A stretch of 64,000 bases of DNA. Source: an uncultured Collinsella sp. (GTDB taxonomy: Bacteria > Actinomycetota > Coriobacteriia > Coriobacteriales > Coriobacteriaceae). Made by a program: the position numbers and the translations under genes. The notes under the pieces were generated by a model. That model saw only the letters and a list, made by a program, of their open reading frames with translations, was not told the origin of the DNA and ran no database searches. Below are positions 27,811 through 36,059 of this stretch, in pieces; position 1 is the stretch's first letter, and every line of letters starts with the position of its first letter. The stretch is taken from the NCBI GenBank assembly GCA_902494345.1, contig CABUSV010000004.1, positions 62,001 through 126,000 of the forward strand, given 5' to 3'.

Positions 27811-28761
27811 ATGCACGATAAGCCATGGCTTACTCCTGAACAACAGATTGAGCATTTGGAACGTAAGGGCGTAGCGTTCAAATTGATGAACAGACAAGAA
27901 GCTCTAAGTTATTTAAAACATAACAATAATTATTTTAGGCTCCGCTCGTATCGGTGCGGTTTTGATAAGGTCGTTGGTGGGGTAAATGATGGCAAGTATA
28001 TTGGTCTCGATTTTGCCATGCTCCAGGATCTGTCTGTTATCGACTATGAATTGCGGCAAGTCTTACTGCCCATGACAATCGATATTGAGCACTTTGCAAA
28101 AGTCGAGCTGTTTGAGAGGCTTGGGCGTGACTCAGTTGATCCTTATGAGATTGTGGAGTACTACCTCAGAAGCAAGAGGGGTTCGCAAAATGATTGCATG
28201 TCTGGCGGAAGCGTGACACGTGAGATTGATTCAAGGTTAAACAGCTGCTATATCAATGGTCTTATTTCAGCCTATAGGGAAACTGGCTATCCGGTCTGGG
28301 TTTTTACAGAATTAATTACCTTCGGAACCTTTATCGATTTTTGGTTCGCGGTTTCTCACTATCTTCATGATGTGGAATTTAGAAAACGCGCCTATGAACT
28401 GCAGGCTGTGAAGGGCCTTAGGAATGCCTGCGCGCACAACAACTGCATTATTAATGATCTGAAGTCGGGTAAGCCCAGGTATAACGTTTCGTATGACGTA
28501 AGAAATGCTGTGACGGGACTTAAGCTCCAAGATGTGAATGTTAAGGCTAAGCTATCAAACGAACGTCTACAGCATATTGCGACTACATTGTACCTTCACA
28601 GCACTATGGCTTCAACCGGGGTAAGGGCTAATAAAGGAAAACAGCTGCGCAGGCTAGCTGAAAGAATGTACCGCAATGAGAGCTACTATCTTCGTAATGA
28701 TCAGATAAGAACCGGTTTCGCATTTATCAGCGGCTTGATTAATGGCTGGTTTGTGAATTAG
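27811..28761 (+). CDS. Abi_2 (AbiD/AbiF) family HEPN protein
   Basis: A 316-aa abortive-infection-type protein. The N-terminal KPWLTPEQQIEHLERKGVAF and NNNYFRLRSYR motifs are diagnostic for Abi_2 (PF07751). The HEPN ribonuclease motif Rx4H is present as R204-NACA-H209 (LRNACAHNN). HEPN proteins of this type cleave RNA when activated. I chose ATG 27811 because GGGGG lies just upstream; ATG 27793 overlaps the palindrome. A compact terminator-ended candidate RNA follows directly at 28806-28873, which fits the known pairing of AbiF genes with a structured RNA. Confidence 0.9.
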   Translation: MHDKPWLTPEQQIEHLERKGVAFKLMNRQEALSYLKHNNNYFRLRSYRCGFDKVVGGVNDGKYIGLDFAMLQDLSVIDYELRQVLLPMTIDIEHFAKVELFERLGRDSVDPYEIVEYYLRSKRGSQNDCMSGGSVTREIDSRLNSCYINGLISAYRETGYPVWVFTELITFGTFIDFWFAVSHYLHDVEFRKRAYELQAVKGLRNACAHNNCIINDLKSGKPRYNVSYDVRNAVTGLKLQDVNVKAKLSNERLQHIATTLYLHSTMASTGVRANKGKQLRRLAERMYRNESYYLRNDQIRTGFAFISGLINGWFVN

Positions 28762-28805
28762 AAAAAAGTTCTTTTATGGGGACGTGTACATAACTATACT
28801 ATACG

Positions 28806-28873
28806 CTCACAATACAAAGAAGGCTGGTTGTCTTCTTATCGGGGACGCATCCTCTGGGTGTGTCCCCGTTTTT
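28806..28873 (+). ncRNA. Candidate small RNA downstream of the Abi_2 gene
   Basis: Forty-five nt after the Abi stop, a TATACT box (28795-28800, -35 weak: TTTTAT 17 nt upstream) precedes ~68 nt with two stems. The first is AAGAAG (28817-28822) with CTTCTT (28832-28837). The second is a strong intrinsic terminator CGGGGACGCA (28840-28849) / TGTGTCCCCG (28859-28868) with five T. It could be just the Abi terminator, but a leading hairpin and its own -10 box suggest a separate RNA. An abiF RNA motif next to such genes is known; membership cannot be tested here. The following 245 nt to 29118 show no gene. Confidence 0.5.
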
Positions 28874-29118
28874 CTTTTCATTGAGTAAGACGGACTGTCT
28901 GAATGAGACGGGGGACTCCTCATGAGTTCGGTGCTTACCGTTGCGACCTGATTATTCAATATCCACGTTGGTAGGCTTTTTTTGGACATGATTGCTATTA
29001 CGCGTGGGCACTAGGGCCAGTGTGGGCCCCTGTAAAATCCGATGACTATTATTTCTTAAGTTCTCTTATCCTTAATATGTTGTTTCATCGCGTTGACGTT
29101 GATTGAAGGTTGTTGCAT

Positions 29119-30051
29119 ATGGTCTTTCAAGGATTTCCTGTTTCCGATCCTCCGGAAAACTGGAAGGAGATGGAGAAGTCCGTTGCGCAGATTCTGTCAG
29201 CTTCTGGAATGGATGCTGAGATTCAGAAAACTGTTAACTTGGCGCGAGGAGCTGTAACCGTTGATGTTTATGCTCAGCCCAAAAAGAGCCTGTATGGGCC
29301 AATTATATGCGAATGTAAATATTGGAACACAGCTGTTCCTCAGGAAAAGGTGTTTGCATTTAGTCGGGTAGTTGGTGATAGTGGCGCTTCTCTTGGGTTG
29401 TTGATTTCGCGATTTGGGTTTCAAGAGGGAGCTATTAATGCTGCGCGATATAGCAATATTAAATTGCTTTCATGGCCTGAGTTCATTGAGTATATAAAGC
29501 CCTTTTGGCTCTGTGAGACAACAAGGCGTTGTTTGGGCTTTGGGCAGATTTTGATGAGATATTCGGATCCCCTGGATGTTCCGACTCATCTTATTGGCGA
29601 TCAAGGGCGTGCGGAATATAAAAAGCTCCTTTCGAAATATCGCGGGCTTGTTCAATTGCTGTCTTCGTTGAATATCGAGGTTATTTCTCAGGTAGAGTAT
29701 CCTGCAATGTTGCGAGATGGTGACATTGTGTGCGCTGCTGATGCTTTTGTAAGCAACTATGCGGACGTGCTTGCGGCAAGGACTGCGGATCAATTGTTCA
29801 CTTTCCTTGTCGATACTTGCGAGCAGGCAATTAATGAATTTGATAATGTTTTTAACGGATTCGATTTGGATGATACTCCCTATGAAGAAGTTGCCAAATA
29901 TGCGGACGATTTGATCGAAGCGCTTTTCCCAGAAGAACATTCTTCATCCAGAGAATATGGCGAAAACGAAGTCTCGCGTATTAAATTTGAACATCAAAAT
30001 GCAACGACGGATTTAATTAGATGGATAAGGAAGACGGTAAGGACAACGTGA
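29119..30051 (+). CDS. Mrr-like restriction endonuclease domain protein
   Basis: A 310-aa protein. The N-terminal ~120 residues form a PD-(D/E)xK nuclease of the Mrr_cat type: helix with WKEMEKSVAQILSASGMDAE, active-site D49 in TVDVYA, E65-x-K67 in IICECKYW, then a Gln/Ser-rich strand-helix (ASLGLLISRFGFQEGAINAA). The C-terminal ~190 residues are acidic and of unknown fold. Mrr-type enzymes cut modified or foreign DNA. GAAGG lies ~9 nt before ATG 29119. No methylase is nearby, so it would act as a modification-dependent nuclease or as part of an Abi system. Confidence 0.8.
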   Translation: MVFQGFPVSDPPENWKEMEKSVAQILSASGMDAEIQKTVNLARGAVTVDVYAQPKKSLYGPIICECKYWNTAVPQEKVFAFSRVVGDSGASLGLLISRFGFQEGAINAARYSNIKLLSWPEFIEYIKPFWLCETTRRCLGFGQILMRYSDPLDVPTHLIGDQGRAEYKKLLSKYRGLVQLLSSLNIEVISQVEYPAMLRDGDIVCAADAFVSNYADVLAARTADQLFTFLVDTCEQAINEFDNVFNGFDLDDTPYEEVAKYADDLIEALFPEEHSSSREYGENEVSRIKFEHQNATTDLIRWIRKTVRTT

Positions 30052-30091
30052 CGCGTAATTTCATTCGCAAATTAACAACCGCATAGCGGAG

Positions 30092-30164
30092 CACGGCCCG
30101 CGCCCCGTCATAAAATTTCTAGCCGCTAAACAATTAATTAATAGCGCAGGGGGCGCGGGCCGTG
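30092..30164. repeat. GC-rich inverted repeat between defence genes
   Basis: CACGGCCCGCGCCCC (30092-30106) pairs perfectly with 30150-30164 around a 43-nt AT-rich spacer; GCGGAG/TCCGC flanks extend it imperfectly. No T-run follows. The sequence after it (30165-30233) is GC-rich and reads as an open frame ending just before the next gene, so it may be a remnant of an inserted GC-rich element in an AT-rich island. Confidence 0.7.
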
Positions 30165-30250
30165 TCCGCGATCGTCGCATCAGTCGACGAGGAGGCGTCC
30201 GAACTCGTCGGGGCAGAGTCTGGATTCAACATGGCTAAGGAGGGGCTTTA

Positions 30251-31606
30251 TTGATCTTCAGTAGAGTCCAATGGGTGGTTGCAATGCTCATCGGACAAAT
30301 GGATAACCGTGAATATGCGTCAATAATATTGATAGGTCTTTTTGCGACTTACCTTCTGGCTAAGGGTAAGTTGTTAAGTGTTATTAAATCGTTTGCCGAT
30401 GTTGCCAAACTTGTGCTAAATCCTAAAATTCTGATTCCTGCGCTTTTGCTTGTAGCGTACTCCTTGCTTTTGATATATGGTGCGTTTGTTTGCGGGTTTT
30501 GGAATACAAGCATCTTGTTCGACACGATTCTTGAGGTTGTATTTGTCGGGTTTCCCTCCATGCTAATTGCGTCCAAGGCCACATCGGTTACTTCTATTAA
30601 AAATGAATTGATTGTTCCCGAGGTCGGTTATGGCGCGCTAACGTCTTTCTATATCAACTTGGTTTGTTTCCCGATTCTGGTTGAGGTTGTTCTTCAACTA
30701 GTCATTTTGTTTTTGGGTATTGGTTATGCTCTATTTTCATCCAAGCGTGATCTATCCAATCTACGCCTATTTGAAAACGCGAGAGCTGTTTTGGGCATCA
30801 TAATTTTTGTTGCTGCAACGCTTCTGCTCTCAAATACTTGGTTTTCTATGGACTGGGGCGTTGAATTAAGTTCGCTATTTCTTTCAATTTGGTACCCGGT
30901 ATTTATCATGCCTTATGTTCTTGCCCTTGCTTATTATGCCTCGCTTGAATCGATGGCCATGCGGATTAAAGTTTCGGAAGAGAACCTGCCTACAAAGGAG
31001 TTTATTAAGATTGCAATGGCGTTGCTTCCAAACTTTCGATATATCAGGCATTTCAACGGATGGAATGCCCATGAGTATCTAGAGTGTTTAAACCCGTCTG
31101 AAAAAGCTTGCTACTTGGGTACTTTTAAGCGCGAGATCGACACGGTCGCCGCTAACGCCAACGCTAAGGTTAAACGGTTTGAATCGGGTAAGGGGAGTAA
31201 CGGGTTTGATGAAGATGGGATATGGCTTGACTGGACACATCTGGAAGAGATGAAGTCCTTTCTTTGGACAATTGCAAGCTTGGAGAATCGGAGTTGGATG
31301 GAATCCGGTGCCTATTCGTCTTTGGATGAGGCGTTTAACTGCTTCTTGCCTAAAGGCTGCAATGGATCGTTGTTGCTTTCTCGCGGAAAGGATACATACG
31401 TCTGTTGGGTAATTAATTCATCAGGTTTTGTGTTTGCTGCCGGTTCCAGAGATGGTGCTTTTCCTTTTATGAAATACGAGGGCGATCGCTGCCCAATTAC
31501 TGACGGTGCGGATATGCTCTCTGAGTTTGTTGATGACAGTGGGGATGCTGATACGCGACTTAAAAACTGGCACTTCAGCTTTTATGTTGATAAATCTTAC
31601 TTGTGA
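30251..31606 (+). CDS. Multi-pass membrane protein of unknown function in defence island
   Basis: A 451-aa protein with about six or seven hydrophobic helices in its first ~235 residues (YASIILIGLFATYLLAKG, ILIPALLLVAYSLLLIYGAF, INLVCFPILVEVVLQLVILF, ALLLSNTW-like and WYPVFIMPYVLALAYYA). A ~215-residue cytoplasmic part then follows, rich in Trp and acidic residues (DEDGIWLDWTHLEEMKSFLW). I do not recognise the family. The start is TTG 30251 with GGAGGGG 5 nt upstream. It sits between an Mrr-like nuclease and an ATPase/TOPRIM pair, so a membrane effector role in phage defence is a reasonable guess but not shown. Confidence 0.75.
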   Translation: MIFSRVQWVVAMLIGQMDNREYASIILIGLFATYLLAKGKLLSVIKSFADVAKLVLNPKILIPALLLVAYSLLLIYGAFVCGFWNTSILFDTILEVVFVGFPSMLIASKATSVTSIKNELIVPEVGYGALTSFYINLVCFPILVEVVLQLVILFLGIGYALFSSKRDLSNLRLFENARAVLGIIIFVAATLLLSNTWFSMDWGVELSSLFLSIWYPVFIMPYVLALAYYASLESMAMRIKVSEENLPTKEFIKIAMALLPNFRYIRHFNGWNAHEYLECLNPSEKACYLGTFKREIDTVAANANAKVKRFESGKGSNGFDEDGIWLDWTHLEEMKSFLWTIASLENRSWMESGAYSSLDEAFNCFLPKGCNGSLLLSRGKDTYVCWVINSSGFVFAAGSRDGAFPFMKYEGDRCPITDGADMLSEFVDDSGDADTRLKNWHFSFYVDKSYL

Positions 31607-31788
31607 TTACGCTTGAGACTGGATGATTTAACGATGCTTCTCTCTATGACGGGGCACGCTCCATGTTCCGCTGCACGGTGGTCAATTAGCAAAAGAAATT
31701 ATGCGTCACCGTTTGGGATATATTTATATTCGTCAAGCTACGTTGTTTCTTCAGACTTCCCCTGAACGATCCGGAGGCATGATGTTTC

Positions 31789-31819
31789 TTGGATTATAAA
31801 CAAGAAAAATGTTTATAAT
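31789..31819 (+). promoter_or_regulatory. Promoter with dyad operator before the ATPase/TOPRIM pair
   Basis: TTATAAACA (31794-31802) and TGTTTATAA (31810-31818) form a perfect 9-bp inverted repeat with a 7-nt centre. A TATAAT box (31814-31819) overlaps the right half, and TTGGAT (31789-31794) is a possible -35 at 19-nt spacing. A repressor bound here would block the promoter. No regulator gene is adjacent, so the pair may be self-regulated or controlled in trans. Confidence 0.6.
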
Positions 31820-31843
31820 TGAATTGCCTAAGAGGAGGTTGCT

Positions 31844-33055
31844 GTGAAACTTCTTAAATTAAGAATCGATGGGGTCACGCTGTTTAAGGACAAGCGTTTG
31901 GAACTTGATTTTATTGCCTCCGATCGCGTTTCTCGCGATGAAGAAGGTAATGTCGCCGACGTGTTCCCGCTACCGGTGGGGTCTTCGATCTATTCTCAAA
32001 ATGTAATGGGCGTTGTTGGCGTAAACGCATCCGGTAAGACAACGACTCTCAACCTTGTGCGCTTTGTACTTGGTTATATGTCTGGCAGCTTTGTTATGCG
32101 CCGCTTTGCAACTGGCTCCGATGTTCTCGGAAACTTGGAGCGCCAGGTCAATGTCGCCTGTGTATTTTTCGAAAAAGGTTCAGTCTATCTTATTGAGTCT
32201 CGGCTTCGCAAAGTAGATGGCGTAGCTGCGGAGGATACTTCTTTTGCGGAATCACTTGCATTTGAGAACGAATGGCTTTGGAGATGCCCCGCATCACGCG
32301 TCTCTAGAAAGGTCGTTTTGAATATCGAGCGTCTGAAGGATGTCTCTGAGCCTATTCTGGTTCGTGAGGGGCCTGATGATGGTGACCTTGTTCTTAACGA
32401 TGCCCAACGAACTTTCCTGGATGACAACATGTCAATCGTGTCTGTCATCACGGGTAAAAAGGTGGTCTCGGTGGAGTCCCCCGAGCGCACGCTGCCTTTG
32501 ACGAGCTTGCCAACCCCTGTTGTTCAGGCTTTTGATCCGAGTGTTGAATATCTTGTCTGGAACAAAGAAAACCAAGTGTTCCATCTTAAGTTTAAGGGTG
32601 AGCGAGCGGAGCGAGTGATGAATGTCGCTATTGCGACTTCTGTTCTGTCAAATGGAACGATCTTGGGCGCTGAGCTGGTCAATCAAGCGATAACTGCTCT
32701 CAGAAATGGGGGTTATCTGATTGTGGACGAGATTGAAACGGGTCTTAATAGATCACTTGTTGGCACAGTGATTGAGCTTTTTGCTTCTCCTGTTACGAAC
32801 CCACATGGGGCAACCTTGCTCTTTTCGACTCATTACTCGGAGCTTCTTGATGTGCTGAGGCGCAAGGACAATGTCTTTGTTCTTGTGCGCGACGATTCGT
32901 TTAAGACGGAGCTCATCAAGTATTCCGAGCGTATCAATCGGATTGAGAACAAAAAGAGCGATGTGATTATCAACAATGTAATCAAGGGATCTATGCCTAA
33001 GTACCCCGACGTTCAAGCGATGCGCGAGTATGTTTGCGAGCACATCAATGGGTAA
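31844..33055 (+). CDS. AAA/ABC-type ATPase of an abortive-infection pair
   Basis: A 403-aa SMC/OLD-like ATPase. Walker A is GVNASGKTT (residues 59-67); Walker B is YLIVDEIETGLN with D295-E296; a switch histidine follows in LLFSTHYSELL. The N-terminal LKLRIDGVTLFKDKRLELDF is typical of AAA_15/AAA_21 (COG1106-like) proteins found in AbiL, PARIS and RloA systems. GTG start with AGGAGG 6 nt upstream. It overlaps the next gene by 8 nt, so the two products are made together. It probably senses infection and unleashes the partner. Confidence 0.87.
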   Translation: MKLLKLRIDGVTLFKDKRLELDFIASDRVSRDEEGNVADVFPLPVGSSIYSQNVMGVVGVNASGKTTTLNLVRFVLGYMSGSFVMRRFATGSDVLGNLERQVNVACVFFEKGSVYLIESRLRKVDGVAAEDTSFAESLAFENEWLWRCPASRVSRKVVLNIERLKDVSEPILVREGPDDGDLVLNDAQRTFLDDNMSIVSVITGKKVVSVESPERTLPLTSLPTPVVQAFDPSVEYLVWNKENQVFHLKFKGERAERVMNVAIATSVLSNGTILGAELVNQAITALRNGGYLIVDEIETGLNRSLVGTVIELFASPVTNPHGATLLFSTHYSELLDVLRRKDNVFVLVRDDSFKTELIKYSERINRIENKKSDVIINNVIKGSMPKYPDVQAMREYVCEHING

Positions 33056-33632
33056 TCAGGCAAAAGACATTCTATCAAGTTGTTTTGTCTTGTTTAGCTG
33101 TGAAGGAACTGCGGAGGGCGCTGTTATTCAGGTGCTGTATGACAACGATTTGTTGATCGTCCCAAGAGACCGAGTGGTCAAAGATGCCCTCATTGTTGAT
33201 CGTCCTTACACGCGAAAACGCAAGGCTTCCGAAATTGCAAACGACTATTTCTCGATGAACTACGAGACTGCTGGGGCTGAAGGACTTGCGGTCGCACGGA
33301 TTGTGGATAGCGGTGCTCCCAAGTTTGAGTTTCCAAAGCGCAGGCAGAACGGTACTAAAGTGCTGAGTTTTGTTACGCGACCGGAGATCGAGATGCTTGT
33401 GATTCACGCCGAGGGTGCCTATCGGGATTGGGGAATTGCGACCAGAAGGGACAGGCAACTTAAGCCTAATGAATTCTGCAAACAGCGTCTTGGGCTAGGC
33501 AAAATTAAAGAGAAAGATTTTCTTGAGGAATATTGGGGCAACGGCGAAAAACTTGTAAAAGCAATTAAGGCCCATGCGGAGACGAGTAAGCGTAAGAGCG
33601 GAGAGTTTTTACTGGTTGACTTGTTGAAATAG
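33048..33632 (+). CDS. TOPRIM/RloB-like effector of the ATPase pair
   Basis: A 194-aa protein. The N-terminus FVLFSCEGTAEGAVIQVLYD places an E19-x3-E23 motif after a beta strand, like the EGxxTE motif of RloB or the first Glu of TOPRIM nucleases. A later acidic cluster (ETAGAEGLAVARIVDSGAP and RPEIEMLVIHAEG) could supply further metal ligands. Such proteins partner COG1106-like ATPases in AbiL, PARIS and RloA/B systems, where they act as nucleases. Family choice among these is unsure. It overlaps the ATPase stop by 8 nt. Confidence 0.65.
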   Translation: MGNQAKDILSSCFVLFSCEGTAEGAVIQVLYDNDLLIVPRDRVVKDALIVDRPYTRKRKASEIANDYFSMNYETAGAEGLAVARIVDSGAPKFEFPKRRQNGTKVLSFVTRPEIEMLVIHAEGAYRDWGIATRRDRQLKPNEFCKQRLGLGKIKEKDFLEEYWGNGEKLVKAIKAHAETSKRKSGEFLLVDLLK

Positions 33633-33647
33633 CAGCTGAATGCCCGA

Positions 33648-33772
33648 CGGAAGTATGCGGCAAATTTCGGAACCCTCGAGCACATCGCCTTTTTCATGTA
33701 AAGAAACCGCAGGTAGAAGCGTTGCCGTTATCCAGTGTGGTCGGCATGTCAAGAATTTGCCGCATACTTCCG
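33648..33772. repeat. 19-bp inverted repeat with 87-nt spacer before the pel operon
   Basis: Perfect 19-bp arms (33648-33666 and 33754-33772, beginning CGGAAGTATGCGG). The spacer holds AAACCGCAGGTAGA (33704-33717), as in the spacer of 3415-3568 whose arms are different. It lies ~150 nt upstream of pelD and right after the ATPase/TOPRIM pair. It could separate the two regions, act as a recombination site, or be a member of a palindromic element family. Confidence 0.85.
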
Positions 33773-33920
33773 GATTGAGCGCTCATTTAGCACTCTTAAT
33801 GTCCCCTCATCCTCTAAAAAAAGTTTTAAAACAGCCTTAAAGGCGCTTCAGCTCGCGTTGACAGCGTACAATACGCATGTTTGACTATGACAAAAGTGGA
33901 TTTTAGGGGAGGGGTGCGCC

Positions 33921-36059
33921 ATGGAGGTGCTGGTTGTTGGCAACACCGCATATGTTGACGATGACTTTTGTGCCAAGGCGTTCCCCGGGGACCACGTTAA
34001 GGTTGTCGCTGCCACGGAAGCACGTCGCGATGAGTCGTCGCCCCATGCCTCGTGGAAAGAGCTGCTCCAGAACTTGGAGCAGGCCTATGAGTTCGACCGC
34101 GTGGTCTACCTGTCTAATTACCTTACCCCGCATACCGATACCGTGGGCGATATCGAGCTGCTGCGCACGGTCTTTCGTGCGTGCGCGGGTCGCCGGGTCC
34201 AACTGCTGTATGTAGCGGGGCCCGCGGGTGCCGAGGGCGCCGCCGATGCCGCGGGGCGAACGGGCAAGGGCATTATCGCGCACGCAGCCAACGACCTGTG
34301 CCGCTACTACGCTGCTCGCGAGGGCGTTCAGACCAAGATTCTGCGCGTGCCATTCCTGTATACCGCGTCTGCCGCGCTGGAGGACCCGTTTTTGGTGCCG
34401 CTGTTCGACGCGTGCTCAACCGGATCGGTCGCTCTGCAGGGCGCGCAGGATGCGGCGTTTCCCCTGCTGTGTGCCGAGGAGCTTGCGGTGCTGGTACGCC
34501 GTATCTTCGACAGCTGGGATGGCAACTTTGAGACGCTCGACGTAGCCGATACCTTCCATCACACGGCGGGTGAGGTGGGCGACGCCCTCAAGGCGTTTTT
34601 CCCCGGCCTTACCGTTGCCTATGGCGATTCTGCCGGCTACGTCCTGCCCGCCAGCGATGTCGCTCGCGTGCGCTATGGCTGGTTTCAGCGTTACGACTTG
34701 CTGCGCGATCTTTCGACCATTCAAGCTCGATGGGGCGCTGGACGCATCAAAAAGATCAACCCGCTGCGCGCCGCCATCGACCGCATCCAGATGCGCACGC
34801 TGCCTATTAAATGCCTGGAGACGGGCGTTGCCTGGGTCCTGTTCGAGGTGCTGGAGCATCTGTTCTCCCAATCTGCCCAGCTCAACGTGCTCGATTATCG
34901 CCTACTCTACGTGGTGCTGATCGGCACGCTGTATGGTCTGGACTTTGGCTTGGTCGCGGCGCTGCTGGCTTCGGTGGGCTTGGCAGCGAGCTACTTTACT
35001 CAGTACGGCTATACCTTCCAGGGTCTCTTTTACGAGCCGTCTAACTGGCTGCCGTTTATTGCGTACTTTGTTGTGGGTGCCGTGTGCGGCTATGTGCAGC
35101 TGCGCAACAGCGAAGCCATTAGGGCGGAGCGCGATCAAAACGAGCTCGTGCGTAATCGCAATACGTTCCTCACACAGCTTTACCACGACGCGATCGAGGA
35201 CAAGCGCGCGTACAGGCGCCAGATTGTGGGTCGCCACGACAGCTTTGGCAAGATCTTTGCCGTGACGCAGGAGCTCGACGTGCTCAACCCACGCGACATC
35301 TATCGCAAGTGCTGCGAGCTTTTGGGCGAGATCCTCGAGAACGATTCGGTGGCGATCTACCATGTTTCGGGCGGGACATTTGCACGCCTGGTGGCAGCAA
35401 GTCCCGCGATTGCCGAAGATGCCGCACGTTCGCTCACGCTTGAGCAGCTTGCCCCTCTTTTGGGCGACGGGGGTCGTTCGAACCTGTGGGTGAACCGCGA
35501 GCTGACGCCGGGGCTTCCCATGTTTGGATACGCGATCGAGCGCGACGGGGCACCCGCCGTGTTGATCTTTGTGCGTCGTGCGGCCGAAAACCAAATGACC
35601 CTCTATTATCAAAACCTGTTCCGCATCTTGTGCGGCCTGGTCGAAAGCGCGTTGGGCCGTGCCTTTGACTATGAGGCGGTGGCGCAGGATAAACGCTGCG
35701 TTGACGGCACGTGCGTGCTCAAGCAGGCTGCCTTTGGCCAAGAGCTTGCGGCGGCGCAGGCGCTGGCAGATAGCAAGATGGGAAGTTTTTTGCTCCTGCG
35801 CGTGGTACCGGGCATGGAGCCTGTCGGCGAGCTTGCGGGCGCAATTGGGTCGGCAATCCGCGAGAGCGACGCGGCGGGCTTGGTCGACGGCGACGTGCTC
35901 TACCTGCTTATGCGCCAGGCAAAGGCGTGCGATCTGCCCATTATCCGCGAGCGCCTGAGCGCAAAGCATATTGCGGTGGAGCCCGTCGACGGCGAGGACA
36001 TCGTGGCGCTGTTGCAGCACATCTCTTACACCGGTGACGGTGAGGGGGGTGCCGCTTGA
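33921..36059 (+). CDS. pelD: PelD: c-di-GMP-sensing Pel regulator with fused epimerase-like domain
   Basis: A 712-aa membrane protein. Residues 1-~250 look like an NAD-dependent epimerase-like fold (MEVLVVGNTAYVDDDFC...) as in Gram-positive PelD. About four TM helices follow (~290-400: LLYVVLIGTLYGLDFGLVAA, FIAYFVVGAVCGYV), then a GAF region and a degenerate GGDEF domain. The inhibitory-site motif R647-ES-D650 is followed five residues later by DGDVL in place of GGDEF. So c-di-GMP is probably bound but not made. It is the first gene of the overlapping pel operon. ATG 33921 has GGGGAGGGG upstream; TTGACA at 33858 is a possible -35. Confidence 0.87.
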   Translation: MEVLVVGNTAYVDDDFCAKAFPGDHVKVVAATEARRDESSPHASWKELLQNLEQAYEFDRVVYLSNYLTPHTDTVGDIELLRTVFRACAGRRVQLLYVAGPAGAEGAADAAGRTGKGIIAHAANDLCRYYAAREGVQTKILRVPFLYTASAALEDPFLVPLFDACSTGSVALQGAQDAAFPLLCAEELAVLVRRIFDSWDGNFETLDVADTFHHTAGEVGDALKAFFPGLTVAYGDSAGYVLPASDVARVRYGWFQRYDLLRDLSTIQARWGAGRIKKINPLRAAIDRIQMRTLPIKCLETGVAWVLFEVLEHLFSQSAQLNVLDYRLLYVVLIGTLYGLDFGLVAALLASVGLAASYFTQYGYTFQGLFYEPSNWLPFIAYFVVGAVCGYVQLRNSEAIRAERDQNELVRNRNTFLTQLYHDAIEDKRAYRRQIVGRHDSFGKIFAVTQELDVLNPRDIYRKCCELLGEILENDSVAIYHVSGGTFARLVAASPAIAEDAARSLTLEQLAPLLGDGGRSNLWVNRELTPGLPMFGYAIERDGAPAVLIFVRRAAENQMTLYYQNLFRILCGLVESALGRAFDYEAVAQDKRCVDGTCVLKQAAFGQELAAAQALADSKMGSFLLLRVVPGMEPVGELAGAIGSAIRESDAAGLVDGDVLYLLMRQAKACDLPIIRERLSAKHIAVEPVDGEDIVALLQHISYTGDGEGGAA

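Noticed and set aside
28877..29118. Second small RNA after the Abi gene
   Set aside because: Only short weak stems (ATGAG/CTCAT) and a T-run without a convincing hairpin; not enough to call.
30165..30236. Small antitoxin-like gene
   Set aside because: A 28-codon frame with no start context or family match; left as a remnant note.
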